A stretch of 64,000 bases of DNA, from the NCBI RefSeq assembly GCF_014297445.1, contig NZ_JACORU010000009.1, positions 124,001 to 188,000 on the forward strand. The letters are read 5' to 3'. Position 1 is the stretch's first letter. Each line of letters starts with the position of its first letter. The notes beneath the pieces were generated by a model. That model made no database searches. It was not told the DNA's origin and saw only the letters and a program-made list of their open reading frames with translations. Source of the DNA: Ramlibacter albus. GTDB taxonomy: Bacteria > Pseudomonadota > Gammaproteobacteria > Burkholderiales > Burkholderiaceae_C. Positions 16,930 through 28,683 of the stretch are shown here, piece by piece. A program made the translations under genes and the position numbers.

Positions 16930-18714
16930 ATGGCCGAGCTCGCTTCCCCCACCCCGCCGAAAGGCACGCCGAAGTCCCTCTCCGGGCTGCTGCCCTTCCT
17001 GCGCCCCTACCGCGGGCACATCGCGGCAGCGGGCGTGTTCCTCGTGCTCGCCGCCGCCGCCACGTTGCTGTTCCCCGTCGCCCTGCGCGGCATGATCGAC
17101 GAGGGCATTGCCGCGGGCGGCCACGGCGAGCGGCTCGTCGCGCTGCAAGACAACTTCCTCGCGTTGTTCGCGGTGGCGGTTGCCCTCGGCGTGTTCTCCG
17201 CGGCGCGCTTCTACTTCGTCAGCTGGCTCGGCGAGCGCGTGACGGCGGACCTGCGCACCGCCGTCTATGCCCACGTGCTCGAACAGAGCCCGGAGTTCTT
17301 CGAGACGACGCAGACCGGTGAAGTGCTCTCGCGCCTGACCACCGACACGACGCTGGTGCAAACCGTCGTGGGCTCTTCGTTCTCGCTCGGCCTGCGCAAC
17401 GTGGTGATGGGCGTCGGCGCACTCGCGATGCTGGTCTACACGCATCCGTATGTGATGTCGCTGGTCCTCGCGGCGGTGCTGCTGGTGGTGCTGCCCGCAA
17501 TGGCTTTCGGGCGACGCGTGCGCAAGCTCTCGCGCGCAAGCCAGGACCGCGTGGCCGATTCGAGCGCGATCGCGGCGGAAGTGCTCAACGCCATTCCGGT
17601 CGTGCAAAGCTACACGGCGGAGGCTCGCGAGGCGCGGCGCTTCGGCGACGCGACGGAGAACGCGTTTCGCACCGGCATCCGGCGCACGCGCGCACGGGCC
17701 GTGCTGGTGGCGTTCATCATCATCGCGAACGCGGCCCTGATGCTGTGGGGCTTGTACAAGGGCACGCAGGCGGTGATGGCGGGGCAGTTGACCGCCGGCC
17801 AGCTCGGGCAGGCGGCGCTGTACGTGATCATCTTCGCGGGGGCCGTGGGTGTGCTCGGCGAGGTGTATGGCGATCTCTTGCGTGCCGCCGGTGCGACCGA
17901 GCGGTTGATGGAGCTGCTGGCCAGCCGCTCGCCCGTGACCTCGCCTGTGGACGCGGTTGCAGCGCCACGGCCCGCCGGCGGCAGCGCGGTCGCCTTCGAC
18001 AACGTGACGTTCCACTACCCGTCGCGTCCCGCCGCGCCCTCGCTCAGGGACTTCCAGCTCACCGTCGCGCCCGGTGAGACCGTGGCTCTCGTTGGAGCCA
18101 GCGGCGCCGGCAAGACAACCGTTTTCTCCTTGCTGCTGCGGTTCTACGACCCGTCCAGCGGCGAGATCGCCATCGACGGCACGCCGATCCGCGCGATGGC
18201 GCTCGCGGACCTGCGCTCGCGCATCGCGCTCGTGCCGCAGGACGCGGTGATCTTCTCGGCCAATGCACTGGAGAACATCCGGTACGGCCGGCCCGGGGCA
18301 ACCGACGAAGAGGTGCACGCGGCGGCGCGCGCTGCCTTCGCCGACGACTTCATCCGCGCCCTGCCCCAGGGCTACGACACCTTCCTTGGCGAACGTGGCG
18401 TGCGCATCTCGGGCGGGCAGCGCCAGCGCATCGCGATCGCACGCGCGATGCTCAAGAACGCACCCTTGCTGCTGCTGGACGAAGCGACGAGCGCACTCGA
18501 CGCCGAGAGCGAGCGGATGGTGCAGGCGGCTCTTGAGTCCGCGATGAAGGGGCGCACGACGCTCGTCATCGCGCACCGGTTGGCGACGGTGCAGCGGGCG
18601 GATCGCATCGTGGTGATGGACCTCGGACGGATCGTCGAAGTGGGCCGGCACGAAGAGCTCGTCGCGTCGGGTGGGACGTACGCACGGCTTGCTTCGCTGC
18701 AGTTCCTCGACTGA
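16930..18714 (+). CDS. ABC exporter (fused membrane domain and ATPase)
   Basis: 594 aa. An N-terminal six-helix transmembrane domain (about 25-320) is fused to an ATPase (about 360-590), as in MsbA/LmrA-type half-transporters that work as dimers. Walker [11 protein letters not shown], signature [15 protein letters not shown] and Walker [13 protein letters not shown] are intact. The ATG at 16930 (MAELASP) is preferred; an in-frame ATG at 16906 would add 8 residues. No partner genes indicate the substrate, so lipid or drug export are both possible. It converges on the trehalose phosphate synthase gene with no gap. Confidence 0.88.
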   Translation: MAELASPTPPKGTPKSLSGLLPFLRPYRGHIAAAGVFLVLAAAATLLFPVALRGMIDEGIAAGGHGERLVALQDNFLALFAVAVALGVFSAARFYFVSWLGERVTADLRTAVYAHVLEQSPEFFETTQTGEVLSRLTTDTTLVQTVVGSSFSLGLRNVVMGVGALAMLVYTHPYVMSLVLAAVLLVVLPAMAFGRRVRKLSRASQDRVADSSAIAAEVLNAIPVVQSYTAEAREARRFGDATENAFRTGIRRTRARAVLVAFIIIANAALMLWGLYKGTQAVMAGQLTAGQLGQAALYVIIFAGAVGVLGEVYGDLLRAAGATERLMELLASRSPVTSPVDAVAAPRPAGGSAVAFDNVTFHYPSRPAAPSLRDFQLTVAPGETVALVGASGAGKTTVFSLLLRFYDPSSGEIAIDGTPIRAMALADLRSRIALVPQDAVIFSANALENIRYGRPGATDEEVHAAARAAFADDFIRALPQGYDTFLGERGVRISGGQRQRIAIARAMLKNAPLLLLDEATSALDAESERMVQAALESAMKGRTTLVIAHRLATVQRADRIVVMDLGRIVEVGRHEELVASGGTYARLASLQFLD

Positions 18715-21027
18715 CTAGGACGCCCCCAACCGCCTCACGCGCTCCTCGATGCGCGCGCGCAGGCGCCAACGACCGGCATCCGCGAGCATCCGCCCCGCCC
18801 ACCGGAACACGTTGAACTCGCGCACCGTGCTGCGCAGGCTGGCCATGCGCTCGCGCTGTTCGGCCGGCGGCATGACAGCCGCGCGATGCAGCGCATCCGC
18901 CGTCTCCTCGACGTGGTAGGGGTTGACGATCAGCGCCTCCGGCATCTCGCGCGCCGCCCCCGCGAAGCGGCTGAGGATCAGCACGCCCTGCTGGTCGTCG
19001 CGCGCGGCGACGAACTCCTTGCACACGAGGTTCATGCCGTCGTGCAGGCTGGTCACGAGGCAGATGTCCGCGGCGCGGAAGAGCTCCATCACGGCATCGT
19101 GCTCGTGGTGCTTCGCGAGCAGCACGATGGGCGCATACGTGCCGTTGCCGAAGCGCGCGTTGATGCGGTCGGCCAGCTCCTGCACGCGCAGGCTGAAGTT
19201 GCGGTATTCGTCCAGCGCCGCGCGCGTAGGCGCCGCCACTTGCACGAGCACGAAGCGGCCCACCCACTCCGGGTGCTTCTCGAGGAAGCGCTCCACCGCG
19301 TTCATGCGCTCCAGGATGCCCTTGGTGTAGTCGAAGCGGTCGATGCCCACCGCGATGCACGCCTGCTGCGGCAGCGCCAGGCGCGCAACGACATTGGCGC
19401 GGCACTGCGCCACCGGCGGCATGGACTCGTCCTCGCGCGGCCACTCGATGGAGATGGGGTAGCTCTCCACCAGCGTGTCCTTCTCGCGGTAGGAGATCGT
19501 GGAGTGCTCGTGCTCGATGCGCGCTTCCAGGTAACGGTCCACCGTCTCGATGAAGTTCTTGCAGTGGTAGCGCGTGTGGAAGCCGAGGATGGTGCTGCCC
19601 AGCATGCCCTGCAGGATCTCGCGGCGCCACGGGCAGATGCCGAAGGACTCCGGGTTCGGCCACGGGATGTGCCAGAAGGTGAGGATCGTGGCGCGCGGCA
19701 GCTTCTCGCGAATCAACGCGGGCAGCAGCGCGAAGTGGTAGTCCTGCACCAGCACGACGGGGTCGTCGCCGCGCGCTTCGGCCACCACCGCATCGGCAAA
19801 GCGCCGGTTCACCTCCTTGTAGGCCTGCCAGTCGGATTCGCGGAACACAGGCCGCACGTGCGCCACGTGGCACAGCGGCCAGAGGCCCTCGTTGGCGAAG
19901 CCGTAGTAGTAGCCCTGCTCTTCCTCCGGCGTGAGCCAGATGCGGCGCAGCCAGTAATCGTCGTGGCCGGGCGGGACGGCCACGCGGTCGGCTGCGTCCA
20001 CCACGTCGCGGTCGGCCGAGCCGCTGCCGTGCGCGATCCAAGTGCCGGAGCACGCCCGCATCACGGGCTCCACCGCCGTGACAAGCCCGCTTGCAGGGCG
20101 CTTGACCACGATGCCGGTCTCGGTCTTCTCGTGGATGTAGGGCTCGCGGTTGGAGACCACGATCACCTGGTCGCCGCTCAATTGCGTCTTGAGCAACTGT
20201 CGCAGGCGCCCGGCGTTCCACTCCGTCTCGGGACCTTGCGAGCGGCGGTACTCGTCCTCGAGGTCGCGCAACCGTCCGCGCAGGTCGGCGGCGAGCGGCG
20301 CCAGTTCCGGCGACGACGTGATCGGCGCGAGCAGCACCTCGCCGCGCATGAGCGCACGTGCGCCATTCACCCAGCCGCGCCAGCTGAGCTGCGCCACGAC
20401 GACGGTGATGAACGAGATGACGAGGCCGAGCGCCGCGATCATCCCGATCAGGTAGCGGCGAGTGTCCTGGCTGCGGCGCTCGATGAAGCTCAGGTCGTGC
20501 AGCAGCACGATGCGCGCGAGCACGAGCGGCTCCGAGGTCGTCGCCGGTTCTTCGGCCGGCGGCAGTTGCGGCAGCGGCAAGCCGAACTCGGCACCAGTGC
20601 CCGGCGTGCGTGGCCGGCGGTCGAGCACGTCGCGCACAGCCACGTGCACCGAGCCGCCTTCAAGGGCGAGGTGCGGCTGCGCCTCCTGCGCCACTTCCGC
20701 TGCGCGTTCGCAGTCGAGCGTCGCGGGGTAGCGGTCCGTCTTCGTGAGCAAAGCGCCGGACGGGCTGCACACGCCGACCGCGAACAGGCGCTCGTCCTCC
20801 ACCGCGCGGTTGAACAGCGGCTTGAGGCGCTGCACGCGGTCGTACAGGACGGCGTCGGCCACGGAATCCGAGAGCGCATTCGCGACCAGGATGCCGCGGC
20901 TGGTGAGGTCGCGGCTGAACCACCGCAGCGTGAGCTTGTCGAATACGGGGGCTGCGAGCCACGCCGCCGCGATGAGCGTGGCAACGAGGGGCAGCAGGAA
21001 GCGGAGCTGGAGCCGGTAGGTCTTCAT
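18715..21027 (-). CDS. otsA: Membrane-anchored trehalose-6-phosphate synthase with N-terminal sensor-like domain
   Basis: 770 aa. Residues about 285-750 are a GT20 trehalose-6-phosphate synthase: [33 protein letters not shown] and the DGMNLVCKE nucleotide-sugar motif match E. coli OtsA segments. The first ~280 residues are not found in ordinary OtsA. They hold a membrane helix (about 10-29), a periplasmic-sized segment (30-190), a second helix (about 196-216) and a HAMP/coiled-coil-like linker. This is the topology of a sensor kinase input module joined to a biosynthetic enzyme. No otsB phosphatase gene lies beside it in the window. A perfect palindrome precedes the start. Confidence 0.88.
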   Translation of the reverse strand: MKTYRLQLRFLLPLVATLIAAAWLAAPVFDKLTLRWFSRDLTSRGILVANALSDSVADAVLYDRVQRLKPLFNRAVEDERLFAVGVCSPSGALLTKTDRYPATLDCERAAEVAQEAQPHLALEGGSVHVAVRDVLDRRPRTPGTGAEFGLPLPQLPPAEEPATTSEPLVLARIVLLHDLSFIERRSQDTRRYLIGMIAALGLVISFITVVVAQLSWRGWVNGARALMRGEVLLAPITSSPELAPLAADLRGRLRDLEDEYRRSQGPETEWNAGRLRQLLKTQLSGDQVIVVSNREPYIHEKTETGIVVKRPASGLVTAVEPVMRACSGTWIAHGSGSADRDVVDAADRVAVPPGHDDYWLRRIWLTPEEEQGYYYGFANEGLWPLCHVAHVRPVFRESDWQAYKEVNRRFADAVVAEARGDDPVVLVQDYHFALLPALIREKLPRATILTFWHIPWPNPESFGICPWRREILQGMLGSTILGFHTRYHCKNFIETVDRYLEARIEHEHSTISYREKDTLVESYPISIEWPREDESMPPVAQCRANVVARLALPQQACIAVGIDRFDYTKGILERMNAVERFLEKHPEWVGRFVLVQVAAPTRAALDEYRNFSLRVQELADRINARFGNGTYAPIVLLAKHHEHDAVMELFRAADICLVTSLHDGMNLVCKEFVAARDDQQGVLILSRFAGAAREMPEALIVNPYHVEETADALHRAAVMPPAEQRERMASLRSTVREFNVFRWAGRMLADAGRWRLRARIEERVRRLGAS

Positions 21028-21043
21028 CGGGGGAGAAGACCAT

Positions 21044-21061
21044 CATATTCGTACGAATATG
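21044..21061. promoter_or_regulatory. Perfect 18-bp palindrome upstream of the trehalose phosphate synthase
   Basis: CATATTCGTACGAATATG is fully self-complementary and AT-rich in GC-rich surroundings. It lies 16 bp before the synthase start codon in a 48-bp gap after the DUF1178 gene. The position suits a repressor operator; the lack of a loop and T-run argues against a terminator. Confidence 0.5.
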
Positions 21062-21075
21062 GTCGAGCAGCCCGC

Positions 21076-21513
21076 TTACTGGAGGGGACCTTTCAGTGCG
21101 TCCGGGATCGGCAGCGGCATGACGCCGATGCCTTCTTCGAGCAGCGCCTCGGTCTGCTCGCGCGAGGCCTTGCCGCGGATGCCGCGCTCCTCGCTTTCGC
21201 CGTAGTGGATCTTGCGGGCTTCATCGGCGAAGCGCTCGCCGACGTCCTCGGTGTTGGCCATGACGTGGCGCACCATCTTCAGGTACGCGGCCTGCATGGC
21301 GGCGTCGGGCGTGGCCATCACTTCGCGCTTGGGCTCTTCACGCGCGGCGCCGAGGTTCAGGCGCGGCGCGCTGGGCAGCTTCTGGACATGCTGGTCGCCG
21401 CACATCGGGCACTCCACCAGCCCGCGCGCATGCTGCCCCTGGAAGTCGTCTTCCGAGGCGAACCAGCCTTCGAAGGCGTGGCCGCTGCTGCACTGGAGGT
21501 TCAGGACCTTCAT
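21076..21513 (-). CDS. DUF1178 family zinc-ribbon-like protein
   Basis: 145 aa starting MKVLNLQCSSGHAFEGWF. Two cysteine clusters (C-x3-H near residue 8 and CPMC near 36) suggest a small zinc ribbon at the N-terminus. The C-terminal half contains RHVMANTEDVGERFADEARK, typical of DUF1178. The function is unknown. It sits 10 bp downstream of the NUDIX gene, so it is probably a tail gene of the nuo transcription unit. Confidence 0.9.
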   Translation of the reverse strand: MKVLNLQCSSGHAFEGWFASEDDFQGQHARGLVECPMCGDQHVQKLPSAPRLNLGAAREEPKREVMATPDAAMQAAYLKMVRHVMANTEDVGERFADEARKIHYGESEERGIRGKASREQTEALLEEGIGVMPLPIPDALKGPLQ

Positions 21514-21523
21514 GGTCCTTCAA

Positions 21524-22096
21524 TTATGCTCGCCAGTCCAATTTCCAAGCCCCGGACAGGATGTTCTGCAGCCAAAGGGCCGCGACCAGGGTCTTGGAGT
21601 CGTTCACCTTGCCGTCGCGGCACCACGCGAGGAACTCCTCCGGGGTTGCGAGGATGGTGTCGAGGAACTCGCCCTCGTCCAGCTGCGCCGCGCCGGCCGT
21701 GAGCCCCCGGGCGAAGAAGATGTGGATGTACTCGTCGGAGTAGCCGATGCAGTGGGCGATCTTGCCCGCGTACGCCCACTCGGCGCCGCTGTAGCCGGTC
21801 TCTTCCAGCAGCTCGCGTTTGGCGCAGGACAGCAGGTCCTCGCCCGGGTCGATCTTGCCGGCCGGCACTTCGATCATCACCTGCCGCACCGGGTAGCGGT
21901 ACTGCCGCTCCAGCACGATGCGGCCGTCGGGCAGCAGCGGCACAACCAGCACGGCGCCGGGGTGCAGCACGTACTCGCGCGTGGCGAGCTTGCCGTCCGG
22001 CAGCCGCACGGTGTCCTTCACCGCGTGCAGCAAGCGGCCTTTGTAGACCTCCTCGCGGGAGACCTGCTCCTCGATGAGGTGCTTGTCATCCATCAT
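21524..22096 (-). CDS. NUDIX hydrolase (ADP-ribose pyrophosphatase-like)
   Basis: 190 aa. The NUDIX box GKIDPGEDLLSCAKRELLEE followed by TG (about residues 90-112) matches GX5EX7REUXEEXGU exactly. The upstream RQVMIEVPAGK segment is typical of ADP-ribose pyrophosphatases (NudF-like). It should cleave ADP-ribose or similar nucleoside diphosphate compounds. The start is ATG 22096 or the adjacent ATG 22093. The upstream frame runs through the intercistronic repeat and is not credible protein. No Shine-Dalgarno sequence is visible, and the start codon lies in the stem of repeat element 1. Confidence 0.9.
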   Translation of the reverse strand: MMDDKHLIEEQVSREEVYKGRLLHAVKDTVRLPDGKLATREYVLHPGAVLVVPLLPDGRIVLERQYRYPVRQVMIEVPAGKIDPGEDLLSCAKRELLEETGYSGAEWAYAGKIAHCIGYSDEYIHIFFARGLTAGAAQLDEGEFLDTILATPEEFLAWCRDGKVNDSKTLVAALWLQNILSGAWKLDWRA

Positions 22097-22174
22097 TCGC
22101 CGCCGGGCCGCCCCAAGGCGAATGAAGCCCCCTCGGGGGGCAGCGAACCACACGAAGTGGGGAGCGTGGGGGTC
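22094..22174 (-). repeat. Structured intercistronic element 1 (DUF2818/NUDIX junction)
   Basis: Read on the transcribed strand: a tail with a short hairpin, the stem-loop GCCCCC-CGA-GGGGGC, then a 7-bp stem ATTCGCC/GGCGAAT enclosing a 15-nt loop identical to that of element 2. The 3' arm runs into the NUDIX start codon (GGCGA-ATG). The element fills the gap between the two genes. See elements 2 and 3. Confidence 0.8.
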
Positions 22175-22175
22175 G

Positions 22176-22475
22176 TCATTTGTTTTTGCGCAAGTAGCGC
22201 CAGGTGAAGCCGGGGAAGGCGAGCGTGATGAAGAGCGCGCCCGTGATCGCGTAGAACTCCCAGCCCTGCGGCGCGATCTGGCCCAGCCGCTTCTCGAGCA
22301 GCAGGCCCATGCCGATCACGAGGAAATACAGCGCCACGAGTTCGCCCACGTGCATGGCGAAGTTCTTGCCCCGCTTGAGGGGCACGATGCCGAACAGCCG
22401 GCCGGTGAGGAAGGGCAGGTTCGCCGCGATGACCGCGGCGATCAACACCGCCCAGACCGATGCCGACTGCGACAC
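22176..22475 (-). CDS. DUF2818 small membrane protein
   Basis: 99 aa with three predicted membrane helices (about 7-27, 42-61, 70-90). DUF2818 genes directly follow nuoN in many Burkholderiales, so a role linked to complex I assembly or function is often suspected but unproven. It starts with GTG (MSQSASVWAV), with AAGGG as the Shine-Dalgarno sequence 5 nt upstream. That sequence lies in the stem of repeat element 2. Confidence 0.88.
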   Translation of the reverse strand: MSQSASVWAVLIAAVIAANLPFLTGRLFGIVPLKRGKNFAMHVGELVALYFLVIGMGLLLEKRLGQIAPQGWEFYAITGALFITLAFPGFTWRYLRKNK

Positions 22476-22479
22476 GTCA

Positions 22480-22562
22480 GCCCTTCGCCGGGCCGCCCCA
22501 AGAAGGGCTGCGCCCCCTCGGGGGGCAGCGACGACACGCAGTGCGGAGCGTGGGGGCCAACA
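22480..22562 (-). repeat. Structured intercistronic element 2 (nuoN/DUF2818 junction)
   Basis: Same architecture as elements 1 and 3: GCCCCC-CGA-GGGGGC, then a 7-bp stem GCCCTTC/GAAGGGC with a 15-nt loop (TTGGGGCGGCCCGGC on the transcribed strand). The 3' arm GAAGGGC carries the ribosome-binding site of the DUF2818 gene. It ends 3 bp before the nuoN stop. Confidence 0.82.
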
Positions 22563-22565
22563 TTC

Positions 22566-24053
22566 CTAGGTGCCCAGGGTCTTGACGATCGCGTCCATGC
22601 ACAACGTGAGCAGTCCGCCGGGCACGATGCCGAGCACGAGCACCAGCGCACCGTTGATGGACAGCACCACGCGCACGTCGGTGGGCGCGGCCACCGTGGT
22701 GGCGGTGAGCGGCTCGTCGAAGTACATGACCTTCACGACGCGCAGGTAGTAGAACGCCGCGATCAGCGACATGATCACCGCGTAGATCGCCAGCCCCACG
22801 TACAGGCCCTGCCCCGACGCGACCAGCGCCTGCAGCACGGTGAGCTTGGCGTAGAACCCCACCATCGGCGGGATGCCGGCCAGCGAGAAGAGGCAGATCG
22901 ACATGATGGCCGCGTAGAGCGGGCTGCGCTGGTTGAGGCCGGCGAGGTCGGTGATCTCCTCGCTCTCGAAGCCTTCGCGCGCCAGCAGCAGGATGATGCC
23001 GAAGCTGCCCAGCGTGGTAAGCACGTAGGTGACGATGTAGAACATCGCCGCGCTGTACGCGTTGGCGCCGTTCTCGGTATTGCCGTTCACCACGCCGACC
23101 GCGAGGCCGAGGACCACGAAGCCCATCTGGCCGATGGTCGAATAGGCCAGCATGCGCTTGAGGTTGCTCTGCGCGATGGCCGCGAGGTTGCCGATGGCCA
23201 GCGAGCAGACAGCGAGCACGATCAGCATCTTCTGCCAGTCGATCGCGAGCGGGATCAGGCCTTCGACCAGCAGGCGCATCGTCATCGCGAAGGCCGCCAG
23301 CTCCGGCGCGCTGCCGATCATCAGCGTGACGGCCGTGGGCGCCCCCTGGTAAACATCGGGGATCCACATGTGGAACGGCGCGGCACCCAGCTTGAACGCG
23401 AGGCCGGACACGATGAACACGAGGCCGAACACCAGCACCTGGTGGTTGATGCGGCCCGTGCCGACGGCCTTGAACACCTGCTCGATGTCCAGCGAACCGG
23501 TGGCGCCGTACAGCATCGACAGGCCGTAGAGCAGGAAGCCGCTGGCCATCGCACCGAGCACGAAGTACTTCATCGCCGCTTCGGTGGACACGGTGTGGTC
23601 GCGGCGCAGCGCCACGAGCGCGTAGCTGGAGAGCGTGAGCAGTTCCAGGCCCAGGTACAGCACGAGGAAGTTGCTGCCCGAGATCATGATGAAGATGCCC
23701 ATGAGCGCGAACATCGCGAGCGTGAACATCTCGCCGCCGCGCAGCATGTCGCGGTCGCCGGCGTAGGGGCGGCCATAGACGAGGCACACCATCATGGCGA
23801 TGGTGGAGAAGCACTTGAGCCAGTTGCCCATGGGGTCGGCCACCACCATGCGGCCGAAGCCGTAGATGGTGTCGCCGTCGAGCGCCGCGTTGGCGGTGGT
23901 GAACGCGACGAAGCCCAGCGTGAGCAGCGTGAGCACGTAGGTGACCGTGCGGCGCGCGGACGTCACGCCCAGGTCGATCATCGCGATCAGGCAGGAAGCG
24001 ACGAGCAGCACCAGCTCCGGGTGCACGGACGTCCAGCTGTTGGAATCGATCAT
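22566..24053 (-). CDS. nuoN: NADH-quinone oxidoreductase subunit N
   Basis: 495 aa with about 14 membrane helices; one of the three antiporter-like proton-pumping subunits of complex I. Conserved segments include FKLGAAPFHMWIPDVYQGAP (charged Lys and His in discontinuous helix 7-8) and LAYSTIGQMGF. It is the last core gene of the operon. The ribosome-binding site GGAGG, 8 nt before the ATG, lies inside the stem of repeat element 3. Confidence 0.97.
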   Translation of the reverse strand: MIDSNSWTSVHPELVLLVASCLIAMIDLGVTSARRTVTYVLTLLTLGFVAFTTANAALDGDTIYGFGRMVVADPMGNWLKCFSTIAMMVCLVYGRPYAGDRDMLRGGEMFTLAMFALMGIFIMISGSNFLVLYLGLELLTLSSYALVALRRDHTVSTEAAMKYFVLGAMASGFLLYGLSMLYGATGSLDIEQVFKAVGTGRINHQVLVFGLVFIVSGLAFKLGAAPFHMWIPDVYQGAPTAVTLMIGSAPELAAFAMTMRLLVEGLIPLAIDWQKMLIVLAVCSLAIGNLAAIAQSNLKRMLAYSTIGQMGFVVLGLAVGVVNGNTENGANAYSAAMFYIVTYVLTTLGSFGIILLLAREGFESEEITDLAGLNQRSPLYAAIMSICLFSLAGIPPMVGFYAKLTVLQALVASGQGLYVGLAIYAVIMSLIAAFYYLRVVKVMYFDEPLTATTVAAPTDVRVVLSINGALVLVLGIVPGGLLTLCMDAIVKTLGT

Positions 24054-24059
24054 TTCTGC

Positions 24060-24136
24060 AGCCTCCGACGAGCCGCCTCTAGGAGGCTGAAGCCCCCTCG
24101 GGGGGCAGAGAACGTAGTGAACGTGGGGGTTAACAT
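24060..24136 (-). repeat. Structured intercistronic element 3 (nuoM/nuoN junction)
   Basis: Stem AGCCTCC/GGAGGCT, a 15-nt loop (variant TAGAGGCGGCTCGTC), preceded by GCCCCC-CGA-GGGGGC and a shorter tail with the stem ACGT/ACGT. The 3' arm GGAGGCT contains the nuoN Shine-Dalgarno sequence. Compared with elements 1 and 2, all stem positions differ while pairing is kept. Confidence 0.8.
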
Positions 24137-24140
24137 TTCT

Positions 24141-25616
24141 TCACTGCAGCTTGGAGACCGCGACGTGCTTCAGGAAGTCCGCCACCGACGCGTTCATGAT
24201 GTCCGTGAAGGGCTTCGGGTGCAGGCCCATGTACAGGACGGCGATCGCCAGCAGGCCCAGCATCAGGAACTCGCGGGCGTTGATGTCCGTGAGCTCGCGC
24301 ACTTCCTCGTTGGCGACGGCGCCGAAGTACACGCGCTTGACCATCCACAGCGTGTACGCCGCGCCGAAGATCAGCGCCGTGGCGGCCAGCAGGCCGATCC
24401 AGAAGTTGAACTTCACCGCGCCCAGGATCACCATCCACTCGCCCACGAAACCGGCGGTGGCGGGCAGGCCGCAGTTGGCCATCGCGAACAGCACGGCGAA
24501 CGCCGTGAAGTTCGGCATGGTGTTCACCACTCCGCCGTAGCTGGAGATCATGCGCGAGTGCACCCGGTCGTACAGCACGCCCACGCAGAGGAACATGGCG
24601 CCCGAGACGAAGCCGTGCGCGATCATCTGCACGATGCCGCCCGACACGCCGAGGTCATTGAAGATGAAGAAGCCGAGCGTGACGAAACCCATGTGCGCCA
24701 CGGACGAATAGGCGATCAGCTTCTTCATGTCCTGCTGCACCATCGCAACGAGGCCCACGTAGATCACGGCGATCAACGACAGCGCGATGATGAACCACGC
24801 CCATTCACGCGACGCGTCGGGCGCGATCGGCATCGAGAACCGCAGGAAGCCGTAGGCACCCAGTTTCAGCATGATGGCCGCCAGCACCGCGGAGCCGCCC
24901 GTGGGCGCCTCGACGTGCACGTCGGGCAGCCAGGTGTGCACCGGCCACATCGGCACCTTCACCGCGAAGGCCGCGAAGAATCCGAAGAACAGAAGCACCT
25001 GCGCCGACATCGGGATCGGCAGCTTGTGCCACGTCGCGATGTCGAAGCTGCCGCCGGACTTGGTGTAGAGGTACACCAAGGCGATCAGCATCAGCAGCGA
25101 GCCGAGCAGCGTGTACAGGAAGAACTTGAACGCCGCGTAGATCTTGTTGGGGCCGCCCCAGATACCGATGATCAAATACATCGGGATCAGCGTGGCCTCG
25201 AAGAACACGTAGAACAGCACCGCGTCGAGCGCGCAGAACACGCCGATCATCAGGCCCGAGAGGATCAGGAACGCGCCCATGTACTGGTTGACGCGCTCGG
25301 TGATCACTTCCCAGGCGGAGATGACCACCACCACGGTGATGAACGCCGTGAGCAGCACGAACCAGAACGAGATGCCGTCGATGCCGAGGTGGTAGTTGAC
25401 GTGGAAGCGGTCGATCCACGGCGACTTCTCGACGAACTGGAAGGCGGACGTGGCGCGGTCGAATTTCGAGAACAGCGGCAGCGTGACGAGGAAGCTGGCG
25501 ACGGAGCCGATCAGCGCGATCCAGCGCACCACGCGCGCCTGGTCGTCGCGGCCCAGCGCCAGCAGGATGGCGCCGAACACGATCGGCGTCCAGATGGCAA
25601 GACTCAAGAGTCCCAT
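24141..25616 (-). CDS. nuoM: NADH-quinone oxidoreductase subunit M
   Basis: 491 aa, antiporter-like subunit of complex I with about 14 helices. The key motifs FAVKVPMWPVHTWLPDVHVE and AYSSVAHMGFV are present. Length is usual for the family. It follows nuoL by 13 bp and is followed by repeat element 3. Confidence 0.97.
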   Translation of the reverse strand: MGLLSLAIWTPIVFGAILLALGRDDQARVVRWIALIGSVASFLVTLPLFSKFDRATSAFQFVEKSPWIDRFHVNYHLGIDGISFWFVLLTAFITVVVVISAWEVITERVNQYMGAFLILSGLMIGVFCALDAVLFYVFFEATLIPMYLIIGIWGGPNKIYAAFKFFLYTLLGSLLMLIALVYLYTKSGGSFDIATWHKLPIPMSAQVLLFFGFFAAFAVKVPMWPVHTWLPDVHVEAPTGGSAVLAAIMLKLGAYGFLRFSMPIAPDASREWAWFIIALSLIAVIYVGLVAMVQQDMKKLIAYSSVAHMGFVTLGFFIFNDLGVSGGIVQMIAHGFVSGAMFLCVGVLYDRVHSRMISSYGGVVNTMPNFTAFAVLFAMANCGLPATAGFVGEWMVILGAVKFNFWIGLLAATALIFGAAYTLWMVKRVYFGAVANEEVRELTDINAREFLMLGLLAIAVLYMGLHPKPFTDIMNASVADFLKHVAVSKLQ

Positions 25617-25629
25617 TCTTCTTGTTCTC

Positions 25630-27690
<2,061 letters not shown>

Positions 27691-27712
27691 GTTTCTTGTC
27701 GCCTCGTGGCGC

Positions 27713-28021
27713 TCAGCCCTTCAGGGCGTTCAGTTCTTCGACGTTGATGTTTTCTTTGTTGCGGAACAGCAGCACCAAAATCGCAAGCCCGATCGCCGAC
27801 TCCGCCGCGGCGACCGTGAGGATGAAGAACACGAACACCTGCCCGTGCATGTCGTTCAGGTAGTACGAGAACGCCACGAAGTTCATGTTCACCGCCAGCA
27901 GCATCAGCTCGATGCACATCAGCAGCACGATGAGGTTGCGGCGGTTCAGGAAGATGCCGATCACCGACAGCGCAAACAGGATGGCGCCGAGCGTGAGGAA
28001 GTGGCCGAGGGTGATGGTCAT
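27713..28021 (-). CDS. nuoK: NADH-quinone oxidoreductase subunit K
   Basis: 102 aa with three membrane helices. [16 protein letters not shown] and [11 protein letters not shown] hold the two conserved membrane glutamates of the proton path. Its ATG overlaps the nuoJ stop as ATGA. Confidence 0.97.
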   Translation of the reverse strand: MTITLGHFLTLGAILFALSVIGIFLNRRNLIVLLMCIELMLLAVNMNFVAFSYYLNDMHGQVFVFFILTVAAAESAIGLAILVLLFRNKENINVEELNALKG

Positions 28022-28680
28022 GCCTTGCCCTCCGGGGCGGCTTCAGGGGCAACAGGCGCCGGGGCCTGCTGCACGGAAGGCAGCTTGACGATGGAAACGC
28101 GGTCGCGCGCCTTCACGCGCACCTGCAGCGACGGGTCGATGTGCTTGCTGTCCTTGCGCGTGCGCAGCGTGAGCGCGATGGCGGCGACGATGGCCACGAG
28201 CAGGATGACGGCGGCGATCTCCAGCGGGTACAGGTACTGCGTGTACAGCAGCTTGCCCAGCTCCTTGGTGTTGGAGTACTGCACCGCCGCGGCAGCCGCC
28301 GGCTGCGCCGTGGCGGAAGCCGTGCCCTCGCCGATCGGGAAGCCGCCCAGCAGCACGGCGGCCATCTCCAGCGCGATCAGCGCGCCGATGCTGGCCGCCA
28401 GCGGGAAGTGCTTCCAGAAGCCCTGGCGGATGCTGTCGACGTTGATGTCCAGCATCATCACGACGAACAGGAACAGCACCATCACGGCGCCGACGTAGAC
28501 GAGCACCAGCGAGATCGCCAGGAACTCCGCCTTCAGCAGCAGCCACACGGCCGACGCCTGGAAGAACGCCAGCACCAGGAACAGCGCGGCGTACACCGGG
28601 TTGCGGGCGGTGATGACGCGGAAGGCCGCGATCAGCAGGATCGCGGAGAAGAGGTAGAAGAAGCCGGTGCGGATATCCAT
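28018..28680 (-). CDS. nuoJ: NADH-quinone oxidoreductase subunit J
   Basis: 220 aa with five membrane helices, including the conserved [19 protein letters not shown] region of helix 3 (the pi-bulge helix). A polar C-terminal tail of about 45 residues ends in an Ala/Pro-rich stretch. It follows nuoI by 3 bp and overlaps nuoK by 4 nt. Confidence 0.96.
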   Translation of the reverse strand: MDIRTGFFYLFSAILLIAAFRVITARNPVYAALFLVLAFFQASAVWLLLKAEFLAISLVLVYVGAVMVLFLFVVMMLDINVDSIRQGFWKHFPLAASIGALIALEMAAVLLGGFPIGEGTASATAQPAAAAAVQYSNTKELGKLLYTQYLYPLEIAAVILLVAIVAAIALTLRTRKDSKHIDPSLQVRVKARDRVSIVKLPSVQQAPAPVAPEAAPEGKA

Positions 28681-28683
28681 GTC

